This document shows, in pieces, positions 53,841 to 64,000 of a stretch of 64,000 bases of DNA (within the stretch, counting starts at the first letter, position 1; each line of letters begins with the position of its first letter). The translations under genes were made by a program, and so were the position numbers. Where the stretch lies: the NCBI RefSeq assembly GCF_000478195.2, contig NZ_AUZM01000008.1:1-64000 (forward strand). Direction: 5' to 3'. Origin of the DNA: Lyngbya aestuarii BL J (GTDB lineage: Bacteria > Cyanobacteriota > Cyanobacteriia > Cyanobacteriales > Microcoleaceae). Under the pieces are notes generated by a model, which worked only from the letters and a program-made list of their open reading frames with translations, had not been told where the DNA came from and ran no database searches.

Positions 53841-55844
53841 ATGAGCTACTGTCTCAATCCGCATTGTACCCATCCTCAAAACTCAGACGACAGTAAATTT
53901 TGCTTAACCTGTGGTGCAAAACTGCTGCTGCGAGAACGATATCGCGCCATCAAACCTATCGGTTTTGGGGGGTTTGGTAAAACCTTTTTGGCGGTAGATG
54001 AAGATAAACCCTCTCGACCCGCTTGTGTGATTAAACAGTTTTTTCCCCAAAATCAGGGAACTCAAAATGCCGAAAAAGCCGCAGAGCTCTTTCATCAAGA
54101 GGCGGTTCGACTCGATCAACTCGGGAAACATCCTCAAATTCCGGACTTACTGGCGCATTTTGAACAAGATAACAATCAATATCTTGTACAAGAATATATC
54201 GAAGGACAGAACCTCGAAGAAGAACTGGTTCGTCATGACACTTTTGATGAAGCTAAAATTCGTCAACTGCTGGATGATTTACTACCTGTTTTGCAGTTTA
54301 TTCACCAACATCAAGTCATTCATCGGGATATCAAACCTGCTAACGTCATTCGACGCAGTGCTTCACCCACCCAGACGAGCAGCATCGGTAGTTTTCCCGG
54401 ACAATTAGTATTAGTAGACTTTGGTGCTGCGAAAGTCGTGACAACCACCCAACCCCCAGTCATGGGAACGATTATCGGCAGTCCAGAATATATTGCCCCA
54501 GAACAAACTCGGGGTCAAGCGGTTTATGCGAGTGATTTGTATAGTTTAGGCGTGACTTGTATTCATCTCTTAACTCAAGTTTCACCTTTTGATTTATTTG
54601 ATATCAACGAAGATCGCTGGATCTGGCGAGATTATCTCAAAGGACAACCTTTTAGCGCTCAGTTAGGTCGAGTTCTCGATAAAATGTTGATGACGATACC
54701 CAACCAACGTTATCAAACTCCGCTACAGGTTCTTAAAGATCTTTATCCGGATGGTATTCCCGCAAAAGTTATTGGTAATATTCAGCTTGATTCGACTGCT
54801 ACTGTCTCTCAAAGCGTTACTCCCTCACCAACGCCTACTCCCTCGCCTGCTGTGGCGTCTCCGCCTCGATCTTCATCCAAAACCTCCTCTCCGTTATCCC
54901 GTCAGACTCCGGCGAAACCGACTCGTGTTTCTCCATTGCGATCGCCGAGTTGGTCTTGTCTGTACACGTTAGAAGGACATCGGAATGCAGTGACTTCAAT
55001 TACGTTTAGTCCGACTGAGGAGATTATCGCGAGTGGAAGTCAGGATCAAACGATTGAAATTTGGGATCTCAAAAAAGGAAAACGTTGGTATACTCTCACG
55101 GGTCATAGTAACTGGGTGACTTCTATTGCGATTAGTCCTGATGGTCAAACCTTAGCCAGTGGAAGTCGTGATCATACGATTGAAATTTGGGATCTCAAAA
55201 AAGGGAAACGTTGGTATACTCTCTCGGGTCATCACGATGGTGTGGAGGTGGTAGCATTTAGTCCCCAGGGTGATGTCTTAGCCAGTGGAAGTCGCGATCA
55301 CACGATTGAAATTTGGGATCTCAAAAAAGGGAAACGCGGGTACACTTTATCGGGTCATCAGGATCGAGTTTATGGTTTAGCCTTTAGTCGAGATGGTCAA
55401 ATACTCGCCAGTGGGAGTCGGGATCAAACGGTGCGGTTGTGGGATATGCAGCAAGGGAAAGAGTCAGAAAGCCTTCAAGATCATTCGGACTGGGTGAGAA
55501 CTGTTGCGTTTCGCCCTGATGGTCAACAGTTGGCAAGTGGTAGCCGAGATGGGATGATTAAGTTATGGCAGCCTCAAGGGACTCGGTGGGTTGTGGAACG
55601 GACGTTGAGAGCGGATCAAAGTGATGTGTTTTCGATAGCCTATAGTCGAGATGGTCAACTACTGGCCAGTGGAAATCAATATGGCATCGATTTGTGGGAT
55701 GTCAACAGTGGAACTTTACTGGAAACTTTAACAGACCATTCGGCAGATGTATTGTCTGTAATGTTTCGTCAAGATAATCTCATGTTAGCTAGTGGGAGTT
55801 ATGACCAGACGGTTAAGATTTGGCAACCCCAAAGCCAGGGTTAA
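53841..55844 (+). CDS. Ser/Thr protein kinase with zinc ribbon and WD40 propeller
   Basis: An N-terminal zinc ribbon (C4, C9, C21, C24) precedes a Hanks-type kinase: GFGGFGKTF loop, Lys65 in CVIKQF, HRDIKPANVI catalytic loop, VDFGAAK, APEQTRG. A Pro/Ser/Thr-rich linker of about 60 residues leads to seven WD40 repeats (about 370-665). The architecture is common in filamentous cyanobacteria. The first three repeats are nearly identical at DNA level with a 126-bp period. The ATG at 53841 gives MSYCLNPHC. Confidence 0.92.
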   Translation: MSYCLNPHCTHPQNSDDSKFCLTCGAKLLLRERYRAIKPIGFGGFGKTFLAVDEDKPSRPACVIKQFFPQNQGTQNAEKAAELFHQEAVRLDQLGKHPQIPDLLAHFEQDNNQYLVQEYIEGQNLEEELVRHDTFDEAKIRQLLDDLLPVLQFIHQHQVIHRDIKPANVIRRSASPTQTSSIGSFPGQLVLVDFGAAKVVTTTQPPVMGTIIGSPEYIAPEQTRGQAVYASDLYSLGVTCIHLLTQVSPFDLFDINEDRWIWRDYLKGQPFSAQLGRVLDKMLMTIPNQRYQTPLQVLKDLYPDGIPAKVIGNIQLDSTATVSQSVTPSPTPTPSPAVASPPRSSSKTSSPLSRQTPAKPTRVSPLRSPSWSCLYTLEGHRNAVTSITFSPTEEIIASGSQDQTIEIWDLKKGKRWYTLTGHSNWVTSIAISPDGQTLASGSRDHTIEIWDLKKGKRWYTLSGHHDGVEVVAFSPQGDVLASGSRDHTIEIWDLKKGKRGYTLSGHQDRVYGLAFSRDGQILASGSRDQTVRLWDMQQGKESESLQDHSDWVRTVAFRPDGQQLASGSRDGMIKLWQPQGTRWVVERTLRADQSDVFSIAYSRDGQLLASGNQYGIDLWDVNSGTLLETLTDHSADVLSVMFRQDNLMLASGSYDQTVKIWQPQSQG

Positions 55845-55983
55845 AGTTCTTCGGGCTGCGATCGCCTCGGATTTTACCGTTAAGACCCCCGTTCAGAAAA
55901 ATGATAAATTCAGTTGAGTTTCATCAAGAAGTATAATACAATTATTAAATGATTATAAAGATTGTGAGTTTGACTGTTAATAA

Positions 55984-56262
55984 ATGTATAAAGATTATTA
56001 CGGCTTGGTGATTTATGCGGTTAGTATCCGAAATCGTTGGAAATGGCAAATTGCTTTACCCTACGGTGTAGAGTTGACCTCAAATGAAAATTATATGACC
56101 GCAGAAAAATCCCTCAATGGGGGAGTACGTTGGATTGAGACAGAAGCAACCTTCAATGCACTCAATAGCTGTTTGTCTCAGTTTTATGGTACTGGATTAT
56201 TAAGTCAAACCGAATATACAAACTTAATAGAATCACTCCGAGGAATAACTCAGCGCTGTTAA
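55984..56262 (+). CDS. Hypothetical cyanobacterial protein, 92 aa
   Basis: The product (MYKDYYGLVIYAVSIRNRWK, LTSNENYMTAEKSLNGGVRWIE, LSQTEYTNLIESLRG) is complete. No domain of known function is visible. It is a single gene between the kinase and the pterin dehydratase. Confidence 0.6.
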   Translation: MYKDYYGLVIYAVSIRNRWKWQIALPYGVELTSNENYMTAEKSLNGGVRWIETEATFNALNSCLSQFYGTGLLSQTEYTNLIESLRGITQRC

Positions 56263-56387
56263 TTCACTTCACACCCATTCAATCATCATTCATTTTGTGA
56301 TCACTTTTAACATGAGGAAAAGAGTGATCATATTCCTCACAAATGGTTGATTGTTTACCTTTATTCCCAATCCTTCTAAAGATATTT

Positions 56388-56867
56388 TTAGGATGGATTA
56401 ATTGTACATTGTTTTCCTGAAGTTTCAGAAAAGGTGTTAATTAAATTAGAAATAGTTTCGGCGAGTTGAAAGTCAAGAGAAGTCAAGCCACCTTGATCAT
56501 GAGTGGTTAAGCTAATTTTGACTTTGTTATAGGAGACTGAAATATCAGGGTGATGACCTAACTTTTCTGCGGGTTCGACTAAACAGTTGATAAAATTAAC
56601 GGATTCAATAAAGTTATTAAAAGTATGTGTATAAATCAGAGTTTGGTTTTCCAGTTTCCAACCAGATAACTGTTGTAAACGTTGGGTGATTTCTGCTTCG
56701 CTTAAACGTCTATTCGGGTTTGTTTCGCTGTATTGAACCGATGGAACGGGAATCTCTGAAACCAATAAAGGTTGACCAACGGTCACAGCAGGCTCCGTCG
56801 TTGTACGGCGGAGTAATCTGTGACTCTGAATTAGACTCGTGACTATAATTGATAAAATTTCGATCAT
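56388..56867 (-). CDS. phhB: Pterin-4a-carbinolamine dehydratase family protein
   Basis: The C-terminal 95 residues match the dehydratase: LSEAEITQRLQQLSGWKLE, HTFNNFIESVNFINCL, EKLGHHPDISVSYNKVKISLTTHD, with the catalytic His-His-Pro region intact. It recycles hydroxylated tetrahydropterin and can act as a transcription cofactor in other organisms. A 50-residue N-terminal extension with a hydrophobic stretch (MIEILSIIVTSLIQS) is unusual and may be a membrane or transit-like segment. The ATG at 56867 is preferred over a TTG upstream. Confidence 0.88.
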   Translation of the reverse strand: MIEILSIIVTSLIQSHRLLRRTTTEPAVTVGQPLLVSEIPVPSVQYSETNPNRRLSEAEITQRLQQLSGWKLENQTLIYTHTFNNFIESVNFINCLVEPAEKLGHHPDISVSYNKVKISLTTHDQGGLTSLDFQLAETISNLINTFSETSGKQCTINPS

Positions 56868-56930
56868 CTTAAAATCCGGCAATTGAGAACAGGGAATTAC
56901 AGTCAAATCCCCTATTCTTTATCGTTTGAT

Positions 56931-59585
56931 TTATTCTTCTGAATCTCCAGTTTCGGCTTCGACTTCGGCTTCGGTTTCGGCTTCGGCTTCGGCTTCGATT
57001 TCTTCTTCGACTTCTTCTTCGACTTCTTCCTCCGAAGGCGGTACAATGGCTACAGCAGCGATCGCATCTTCATCGTCGAGGCGTTGAACTCTGACTCCAG
57101 TCGCACTGCGAGATTGAGTCGGAATCGCATTAACAGCTTGACGAATAATGATACCTCGACTGGTAATGAGCATCAACTCATTGTCTTCATTCACCACTTG
57201 CAACCCGACGACTTCATCTGTCGTTAGATGTTGTTTAAATTTAGTCGCAATGATTCCTTTTCCCGCACGATTTTGGAGTCGGAATTGAGACACAGGAACT
57301 CGTTTACCATATCCACCCGCCGTAATTACCATAATCGCCAGTTCTTGATTATTTTCAACGGTGGTTTCTTCGGTTTCCGTCTCTAACAGTTCCTCGTCTT
57401 CGATGTCGGTTTCTTCGCTTTCAAGTTGGGCAATACTCGAAACAATTGCACTGGGTAAAATATCCATGCTAATGAGTTCATCTTTTTTACCCAATTTCAT
57501 TGATTTTACGCCTCGGGTTGCCCGTCCTAAAGGTCGCAATTGTTTGTGATCGGTTCTAAAATGAATTGCCATTCCCAAACGCGAACCAATAATAATACTG
57601 TCGTCTGCTTTTGCCAGTCTCACCCAACGAAGTTCGTCACCTTCTCCTAAAGAAATGGCAATTAATCCATTCGCCCGAATATTACTAAATGCAGATAACT
57701 CGGTTTTTTTGATGTAACCGCCTTTGGTCAACATTACCAAGTAATCATCATCGCTAAATTCACTAACCGGGACAACAGAGGTAATCCGTTCCTGTTTGGG
57801 AATGGGTAACATTTGAACGATGGGTACGCCTCGGGCGGTGCGGGATGCGACCGGAATTTGATAGGCTTTGAGACAGTAAACAACACCGCGATCGCTAAAG
57901 AACAAAATACTATCGTGATCGCAACAACTCAAGAAGTGATCTATCCCATCATCTTCTTTCATTTTGGTGCCGGATTTTCCGCGAGTTGCCCGATTTTGAG
58001 CATCAAAAGTATTGACGGGCATTCGTTTGATATAGCCCTGTTCAGTGACTAAAATAATTGCTTTTTCATTGGCAATTAAATCGGTATCTTCAAGTTCTCC
58101 TTCGGTGTGTTCGATTTCAGTTCGTCGGGGTGAACCGTGACGTTCTTTGAGTTCAATTGCTTCGGCTTCAATAATCTCTAAGATGCGTTCTCGACGGGCT
58201 AAAATGTCTTGCAAATCGGCAATTATATTTTGCAGTTCTTCATGTTCGGCTTGAATTTTATGGGCTTCTAATGCGGTTAAGCGCCGTAGCTGCATTTGTA
58301 GAATTGCATCGGCTTGCACTTCTGAAAGTTCAAATCTTTCAATCAGTTCTTGTTTGGCGGTAGGTGTGTCGGCTGCATGACGAATTAAGCTGATAATTGG
58401 ATCTAAATTATCGAGGGCGATTAATAATCCTTGCAGGAGATGATCTCGTTCTTGTGCTTTTCTGAGTTCGTATTCAGTGCGTCGCCGAATCGTTTCAACT
58501 CTAAAGTCTAGGAAAACTTTGAGATATCGACTCAGGGTGAGGCGTTCAGGTCTGCTATTAACTAGCGCCAACATATTCGCCCCAAAATTGGTTTGTAGAG
58601 GCGTTTGTTTGTAGAGGTTATTGAGGACAACTCGGGGATAAGCATCCCGTCTCAATTCCACAACGATTCGCATTCCTTGGCGATCGCTTTCATCACGAAT
58701 ATCAGAAATTCCCTCAATCCGTTTATCGTTAACCATTTCGGCGATTTTTTCAATTAATGCCGCTTTGTTGGTTTGGTAGGGAAGTTGGGTGATGATAATT
58801 GCTTCTCGTTCTGGGCGCCCGCGTTGTTGGAGGGTTTCTATTTGGGCGACACCTCGCATGGTGATTGAACCTTGGCCTGTGGTGTAGGCTTCACGAATCC
58901 CTGAACGGCCCAATATTTTCGCTCCGGTGGGGAAATCTGGCCCCGGAATGTATTTCATCAGTTCAACATCGGTGATTTCGGGATTGTGAATCATCGCGAT
59001 CAACCCGTCTACGAGTTCACCTAAGTTGTGGGGGGGAATATTGGTCGCCATCCCGACTGCAATTCCCGATGAGCCGTTGAGTAAGAGTTGGGGGATACGA
59101 GCGGGTAAAACTAGGGGTTCTTGCTGTGATCCGTCGAAGTTATCCCCAAAGTTAACGGTTTCTGCGTCGATATCGCGCAGCATCGCATCGGAGGTGAGGG
59201 ATTCCAGGCGACATTCAGTGTATCGCATTGCCGCCGGAGGATCGTTATCGATAGAACCGAAGTTTCCGTGACCTGCAATCAGGGGCGATCGCATGGAAAA
59301 GTGTTGCGCCATCCGAACGAGGGCATCATAAACCGCTCCATCTCCGTGAGGGTGGTATTTACCCAATACTTCTCCGACGACACGGGCGCACTTCCGAAAG
59401 GGGCGATCAGGCATTAAACCTAACTCGTGCATCGCGTAGAGAATGCGACGATGTACAGGCTTGAAACCATCCCTCGCATCTGGCAAAGCGCGACCTACAA
59501 TGACGCTCATTGCGTATTCTAGATAGGATTGCTGCATTTCTTCACGCAGATCCCTGGGAACAATTCGCTCCTCTGAAATGCTCAT
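56931..59585 (-). CDS. gyrA: DNA gyrase subunit A
   Basis: Full-length GyrA, with catalytic Tyr122 in [10 protein letters not shown] and a beta-propeller C-terminal domain containing the GyrA-box region RATRGVKSM. The last 40 residues are a highly acidic Glu/Ala tail ([19 protein letters not shown]). The enzyme introduces negative supercoils with GyrB. Upstream is the divergent histone-deacetylase gene; the two share a 180-base intergenic region. Confidence 0.97.
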   Translation of the reverse strand: MSISEERIVPRDLREEMQQSYLEYAMSVIVGRALPDARDGFKPVHRRILYAMHELGLMPDRPFRKCARVVGEVLGKYHPHGDGAVYDALVRMAQHFSMRSPLIAGHGNFGSIDNDPPAAMRYTECRLESLTSDAMLRDIDAETVNFGDNFDGSQQEPLVLPARIPQLLLNGSSGIAVGMATNIPPHNLGELVDGLIAMIHNPEITDVELMKYIPGPDFPTGAKILGRSGIREAYTTGQGSITMRGVAQIETLQQRGRPEREAIIITQLPYQTNKAALIEKIAEMVNDKRIEGISDIRDESDRQGMRIVVELRRDAYPRVVLNNLYKQTPLQTNFGANMLALVNSRPERLTLSRYLKVFLDFRVETIRRRTEYELRKAQERDHLLQGLLIALDNLDPIISLIRHAADTPTAKQELIERFELSEVQADAILQMQLRRLTALEAHKIQAEHEELQNIIADLQDILARRERILEIIEAEAIELKERHGSPRRTEIEHTEGELEDTDLIANEKAIILVTEQGYIKRMPVNTFDAQNRATRGKSGTKMKEDDGIDHFLSCCDHDSILFFSDRGVVYCLKAYQIPVASRTARGVPIVQMLPIPKQERITSVVPVSEFSDDDYLVMLTKGGYIKKTELSAFSNIRANGLIAISLGEGDELRWVRLAKADDSIIIGSRLGMAIHFRTDHKQLRPLGRATRGVKSMKLGKKDELISMDILPSAIVSSIAQLESEETDIEDEELLETETEETTVENNQELAIMVITAGGYGKRVPVSQFRLQNRAGKGIIATKFKQHLTTDEVVGLQVVNEDNELMLITSRGIIIRQAVNAIPTQSRSATGVRVQRLDDEDAIAAVAIVPPSEEEVEEEVEEEIEAEAEAETEAEVEAETGDSEE

Positions 59586-59766
59586 CTGATAAAAAACTCC
59601 GTTAAAATTCTTAATTCAGTGTTTTTGAATCGGCAAAAATTGATAAAATTTGTTTATCTTTTTGTCATTTTCAAATTAACTTCACTCTCCGTTAAAATTA
59701 TACCATAAATTGGTTTAAGATTGAGGCTTAAATAAGCTGCTATTGACCTCTATTGACACCGGACAA

Positions 59767-60693
59767 ATGATTACTGTTATCTATTGCGATCAATTCCTCG
59801 AACACAAAACAGGTTTGCTTCATCCAGAACGCCCTGAACGTCTAAGTGCGATTGTTAAAGCCCTGAAAGCGACACCTTGGGCAGCACAAATTGATTGGCA
59901 GTTCCCGACTGCCGTGACGAGCGACTCCAAAACTAAGCTCAAACCCTTACTCGAAGAAGTTCACAGCGTCGATCATATTCGATTGGTAAAGGCAATCTCT
60001 GTCAATGGTGGGGGTTATCTTGATGGCGACACCCCTCTTTCAACGGAAAGTTATGAGGTGGCTTTACTGGCGGTGAATGCTTGGTTAGACGGGATTAACT
60101 CGGTTTTGGAGAAGAACCAACCGGCTTTTGTGTTGGCGCGTCCACCCGGGCATCATGCCGAAGCGGATCGAGGGATGGGATTTTGTCTGTTTTCTAATGC
60201 GGCGATCGCGGCTCATTATGCCTTGCAACAACCGAATATCAACAAAGTAGCGATTTTGGATTGGGATGTGCATCATGGCAATGGCACGCAAGCCATTATT
60301 GAAAATCATCCTAACTTGGCTTATTGTTCTTTACATCAATCTCCTTGTTATCCTGGTACGGGTTTTGAAGGAGAACAGGGGGCTTATAATAATGTTTTGA
60401 ATATTCCGATGTCACCCGGTAGTACAGTGGAATTATACAAGGGGGCATTTGAATCTAAAGTTATGCCTTTTTTACAAAATTTTCAGCCCGATTTGTTAAT
60501 TGTGAGTGCGGGTTATGATGCCAATCATGATGATCCGTTAGCGAATATTTCTTTGTATCCTCAAGACTATGGATTATTCACTGAATATTGTTTGCAATTG
60601 ACGTCAAAAATTTTATTTGGACTAGAGGGGGGCTATGATCTGGCGAGTTTAGCGCAGTCGGTGGTGGCGACGATCGAATCCTGTTTAGCTTAA
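59767..60693 (+). CDS. Histone deacetylase family protein
   Basis: An arginase/deacetylase-fold zinc hydrolase: LHPERPERL at the start, RPPGHHAEADRGMGFCLFSN with the two active-site His, DWDVHHGNGTQ with zinc-binding Asp and His, SAGYDANHDDPL with zinc-binding Asp, and GLEGGYDL with the C-terminal Gly-rich loop. Bacterial members act on acetylpolyamines, acetoin or similar substrates. The ATG at 59767 gives MITVIYCDQFLEH; a TTG upstream is less likely. Confidence 0.92.
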   Translation: MITVIYCDQFLEHKTGLLHPERPERLSAIVKALKATPWAAQIDWQFPTAVTSDSKTKLKPLLEEVHSVDHIRLVKAISVNGGGYLDGDTPLSTESYEVALLAVNAWLDGINSVLEKNQPAFVLARPPGHHAEADRGMGFCLFSNAAIAAHYALQQPNINKVAILDWDVHHGNGTQAIIENHPNLAYCSLHQSPCYPGTGFEGEQGAYNNVLNIPMSPGSTVELYKGAFESKVMPFLQNFQPDLLIVSAGYDANHDDPLANISLYPQDYGLFTEYCLQLTSKILFGLEGGYDLASLAQSVVATIESCLA

Positions 60694-60844
60694 GAAAATC
60701 TTAAAAGAGTTAACCTCAGCCAGAAGGTAATCACCAAGCGCGATCGCTCCCACTCTGGGGGTCATCTCTATCTTTTGACCCTTGACAGGAATGGAAAACT
60801 ATCCGTCATAATGGAAGTATACAGTTAAGACGAGGTTCTGCTTA

Positions 60845-61381
60845 GTGAAACATAGAAATCCAGTCAGCCCGAAAAAAAATACCACGCCCATTAATGAGGA
60901 TATTCGTTGTCCAGAAGTGAGAACGATTGATGAGGATGGTTCTAATTTGGGAACAATGCCCCCCCGAGAAGCTCTATCCATCGCCCAAGATAAAGAACTG
61001 GATTTAGTATTGGTGAGTGATACAGCCAACCCTCCAGTCTGTCGAATTCTCGACTACGGTAAATACAAATATCAGCAGTTAAAAAGTAAAGAAAATAACC
61101 GTCAGTCTAGTAAAAGTCAGCTCAAAGAGTTGAAGATGCGCTACAAAATTGAAGATCATGATTATTCAGTGCGCGTCAACCATGCCAAACGGTTTTTAAA
61201 GTCGGGGAACCCAGTCAAAGCAACGGTGACAATGCGGGGACGAGAAAACCTTCATGGTGGACTGGCCAAAGATTTATTGGATCGGATGGCAATAGATCTC
61301 GAAGAATTTGCTCAGATTCAACAATCTCCTAAGCGAGAAGGAAGTCGCATCACGATGTTGCTGACTCCTCGAAAAGCATGA
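60845..61381 (+). CDS. infC: Translation initiation factor IF-3
   Basis: The N-domain (PINEDIRCPEVRTIDEDGSNLG, PPREALSIAQDKELDLVLVS) and C-domain (KELKMRYKIEDHDYSVRVNHAKRFLKSGNPVKATVTMRGRE) are complete. IF-3 prevents premature subunit joining and checks the start codon. The GTG at 60845 is the likely start; non-ATG starts are common for infC and can be autoregulatory. Confidence 0.96.
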   Translation: MKHRNPVSPKKNTTPINEDIRCPEVRTIDEDGSNLGTMPPREALSIAQDKELDLVLVSDTANPPVCRILDYGKYKYQQLKSKENNRQSSKSQLKELKMRYKIEDHDYSVRVNHAKRFLKSGNPVKATVTMRGRENLHGGLAKDLLDRMAIDLEEFAQIQQSPKREGSRITMLLTPRKA

Positions 61382-61610
61382 TTGTGTTTTAAGCAATTTT
61401 TAGATACGAATGATGGGGTTGAGGGAGTGTGAAGTCGCATTAATCATAGCATGATTTGGATGTGGTGACGCTACCCTCACTCTCTTTTGGCTTAATTTTG
61501 ACTTAATTTTGATTTAATTTTGATTTAATTTTTATTCACTGCTTCTAATCCGCTACAATATCAGTGATTATATTAGTCAGAAATTCAAGTCAATTATCAC
61601 ATCTGGGCAA

Positions 61611-62348
61611 TTGTATTCCACCTACTTGCTTGTTTCTCACGGGAGCCATGACCCTCGACCGCAGCAGGCCTTAAAACAGTTAGCTGAACGGTTAAAAAAG
61701 CGAATTTCCATTCGATTATTACCGAGTTCGCCTTCACCAGTCCTGGCAACTGCAACTTTAGAATGTTCTTCCGTACCTTTGCATCAACAAATTCAACAAT
61801 TTGCAGAATATACCCGAACTTTAGGATTAAATCAAGTCGAAATCTTGCCGTTATTTCTGCTTCCTGGAGTTCATGTCAAAGAGGATATTCCTCAAGAAGT
61901 TGCACGGGCTGAAACTGCACTAAAATCGACAGTGAACATCAAGATAAAACCCTACTTAGGATCTCAACTGTCTCGTTTAGCCACAGAATTAACCTATCAA
62001 ATTACTTCTATTCCTTGTGACGTTTGGATTTTACTGAGTCATGGAAGTCGTCGCCCCCAGGGAAATCAACCTGTCGAAGAATTAGCGAGTCAGTTAGGGG
62101 CAATTCCGGCTTATTGGTTCACCTCTCCGAGTTTAGAATCCCAAGTTGAAGCGTTAGTTCAAACCGGATATCAAAACATTGGAATTTTGCCTTATTTTAT
62201 CTTTGCGGGAGAAACCACCGATGCAATTACTCGTTTGAGTGAACAATTAGCTGAAAAATTTCCTCAAGTAAAAATTATGATCGCTGAACCTTTAGGAGTT
62301 AATGATGCCCTCGTGAATTTAGTGATTGATATGTTAACCCTGAGTTAA
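61611..62348 (+). CDS. CbiX-type sirohydrochlorin chelatase
   Basis: Two tandem CbiX domains: first LLVSHGSHDPRPQQALKQLAE with catalytic His, second WILLSHGSRRPQGNQPVEELA. The chelatase inserts Co or Fe into sirohydrochlorin in B12 or siroheme synthesis. The start is TTG, which is unusual; no clear ribosome binding site is visible and an alternative start is not obvious. Confidence 0.88.
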   Translation: MYSTYLLVSHGSHDPRPQQALKQLAERLKKRISIRLLPSSPSPVLATATLECSSVPLHQQIQQFAEYTRTLGLNQVEILPLFLLPGVHVKEDIPQEVARAETALKSTVNIKIKPYLGSQLSRLATELTYQITSIPCDVWILLSHGSRRPQGNQPVEELASQLGAIPAYWFTSPSLESQVEALVQTGYQNIGILPYFIFAGETTDAITRLSEQLAEKFPQVKIMIAEPLGVNDALVNLVIDMLTLS

Positions 62349-62392
62349 CTGAAAAACTCAAAAGAAAAGGTAGAAGGAGTAGAAGGAGAGGC

Positions 62393-63724
62393 TTAACTTT
62401 TCTTTCCTTTCAATAAATAAGTCGTCATTTCTCCTTTTCCTTTGACTAAAATTGAACCTCGTCTTTCAAAAGAATAGTCATCTTTTAAAGCATGATAAGT
62501 TGTTTCTGTTACCTGAATTTCATTTGCAATTCCGTGAGATTCCATCCGACTCGCAATATTAACAGTATCTCCCCACAAGTCATAAATAAACTTTTTCAAG
62601 CCAATTACACCCGCAACAACCGGGCCGATCGCAATTCCAATTCGCATCTGAAATTTTTGTCCCGTTTCAGCATTAAATTCTAGAATAGTTTTTTGCATAT
62701 CTAACGCCATATCTGCTATCCTTTCTGCATAATCTTCTTTGGGAATCGGTAATCCAGAAACCACCATATAAGCATCACCAATTGTTTTAATTTTTTCAAG
62801 ATGATGTTTATCCGCTAAATGATCAAAACGAGAAAAAATTTGTCCGAGAAGTTGAACTAATTCAGCCGGAGGCATTTTTCCAGACAGTTCAGTAAATCCG
62901 ACAATATCACCAAATAAAACCCCCGCATTGGTAAAGTTATCGGCAATGGTCTTAACAGGTTTTTGTTTTAAACGTTGAGCAATCGGAACAGGCAAAATAT
63001 TTAGGATTAAGGCTTCAGAACGTTCCTGTTCGACTTGGAGTTGTTGGTAAGCTTGTTCTAAAGCCAGACGAGAATTAAACTCAGAACGGGCTAATCGATC
63101 ATACAAATAAACCGAAAGATTACTAATCAAACAAATCCAGAAAAAATACAGGAATAAAAAATCAGAGGTCATCCAGTCGGAGGGATATTCTACCTCTAAA
63201 TTAAACAGAATTTGTGTCCCTAGATAATAGATAAACGTTCCCGCCTGACCAATGAAATGTAGGGGCCAACAAACCGGAATTAAAGTAGCAAGTGAAAAAA
63301 AGGTTAGCGGCCATTCAATAATCGCAGGTCGAGAAAATCCGGCTATTGTTGCTCGAATTTGTGGACTCAGTGTGACTAACCAAGTTAATAAAAGAAAAAC
63401 AAAAGCCGGATAACGAACACCAATTGCCGTTCGTAATAATATAAATCCTCCCAATAAACCCAGTTCAACACTCATTTGAGTAATCAACCAAGCGAGTTTG
63501 AAATTTTCGGGATTAAACCATAAATTATTAAGCTGTGATAGTGTAAATGTCAGATAAGCAATAAACGCCAGTCCGACTCCTAAACTCAGTCGTTGATGAA
63601 TAAAACGATGTCGCCAAATTTCATAACTGGCGGCTTCGGAAATGTCAGGACTCTGAAAAAGCGACTGGACGAGGTTACGAACAAAAACCTCAACCTTCTG
63701 AACACCCTGAAACCTTTGCATCAT
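62393..63724 (-). CDS. Membrane-bound class III adenylate cyclase
   Basis: Six or so N-terminal membrane segments (residues about 45-210; e.g. LGVGLAFIAYLTFTLSQL, LLGGFILLRTAIGVRYP) are followed by a signalling helix and a C-terminal catalytic domain. Metal-binding Asp residues are in LFGDIVGFTELS and KTIGDAYMV; KTIGDAYM Lys and DLWGDTVNIASRM Asp support ATP specificity. The ATG at 63724 is chosen over a GTG two codons upstream. Confidence 0.9.
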   Translation of the reverse strand: MMQRFQGVQKVEVFVRNLVQSLFQSPDISEAASYEIWRHRFIHQRLSLGVGLAFIAYLTFTLSQLNNLWFNPENFKLAWLITQMSVELGLLGGFILLRTAIGVRYPAFVFLLLTWLVTLSPQIRATIAGFSRPAIIEWPLTFFSLATLIPVCWPLHFIGQAGTFIYYLGTQILFNLEVEYPSDWMTSDFLFLYFFWICLISNLSVYLYDRLARSEFNSRLALEQAYQQLQVEQERSEALILNILPVPIAQRLKQKPVKTIADNFTNAGVLFGDIVGFTELSGKMPPAELVQLLGQIFSRFDHLADKHHLEKIKTIGDAYMVVSGLPIPKEDYAERIADMALDMQKTILEFNAETGQKFQMRIGIAIGPVVAGVIGLKKFIYDLWGDTVNIASRMESHGIANEIQVTETTYHALKDDYSFERRGSILVKGKGEMTTYLLKGKKS

Positions 63725-63969
63725 TCTCACCTGGGTTGTATTTTCAAGTTAAGATGGTTTAGATCCCTCAGTTAATCACTTTCTAATATTAAGGTATAAT
63801 TTACAAGAATGTACAAAAAATTTGTCTGACGGATCAACGGGATTGTTAGGAGTCAACAAAATGCACCGGAGATCGATTGAGATTTGATTGTGAATAAATC
63901 ATCAGGTTGAATTGACAACGGTAGGAATAGAAAGTCTGAGATTGAGTGAATTTAAAGGATAAAATCGCA

Positions 63970-64000
63970 ATGAATGATAATCCTCGCCAATTAGCATTTA
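63970..64000 (+). CDS. Start of a probable 16S rRNA methyltransferase RsmB gene
   Basis: Ten codons visible: MNDNPRQLAF. Cyanobacterial RsmB proteins begin with an NPRQLAF motif, so the assignment is plausible but rests on very little sequence. The gene runs off the right edge. Confidence 0.45.
   Translation, partial: MNDNPRQLAF

Overview
The window looks like chromosome of a filamentous cyanobacterium of the Oscillatoriales type, with a foreign, phage- or plasmid-like segment at its left end. The cyanobacterial assignment rests on the many GCGATCGC (HIP1) octamers right of about 16.7 kb, the cyanobacterial families (DUF1822, CHASE2-CHAT, SigC-type sigma factor, XisI, Ser/Thr kinase-WD40) and core genes such as gyrA, infC and lipA. 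Genus cannot be fixed from sequence alone.

Region 1 (1 to about 16.7 kb) is the accessory element. It is AT-rich, has few HIP1 sites, and carries many small leftward genes: two SLOG-fold proteins, a 2OG-Fe(II) oxygenase, a DUF5674 protein, an ASCH protein and many unknowns. Rightward genes encode a muramidase/C39 lysin, a membrane protein, an 889-residue protein with the catalytic signature of two-barrel (YonO/QDE-1-like) RNA polymerases, and an HU-GYF_2 fusion. Most leftward transcription units start with a two-box motif, CTAYCGC then exactly 10 bases then a TGATGTTT-like box, usually just after the preceding terminator hairpin. A polymerase of an unusual class beside a repeated, non-sigma70-like promoter candidate is the most interesting system here. 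A 51-bp palindromic repeat, open in five of six frames, has inserted into coding sequences of this region. The element ends in a primase N-terminus fused to a CHAT protein exactly at a HIP1 site.

Region 2 (about 16.7 to 32 kb) is a caspase-like cluster: a frameshifted CHAT gene, a secreted orthocaspase, a Uma2 nuclease, a TPR-CHAT protein, a leftward operon (sigma70-like regulator, DUF1822, CHAT-CHASE2, secreted protein) and another TPR-CHAT gene interrupted in frame by a repeat array.

Region 3 (32 to 50.5 kb) is a plastic zone: XisI and small antitoxin-like genes, a PIN toxin-antitoxin pair, HNH remnants, a secreted subtilisin, decayed recombinase and sbcDC genes, a TIR-STAND-WD40 giant protein, a broken TnpB element, a secreted repeat protein, an ISL3-type insertion sequence with unusually long inverted repeats, and a UvrD fragment.

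Region 4 (50.7 to 64 kb) is ordinary core chromosome: tRNA-Pro(CGG), lipA, sigC, kinase-WD40, a pterin dehydratase, gyrA, a histone-deacetylase-family gene, infC, a CbiX-type chelatase, a membrane class III adenylate cyclase and the start of a probable rsmB.
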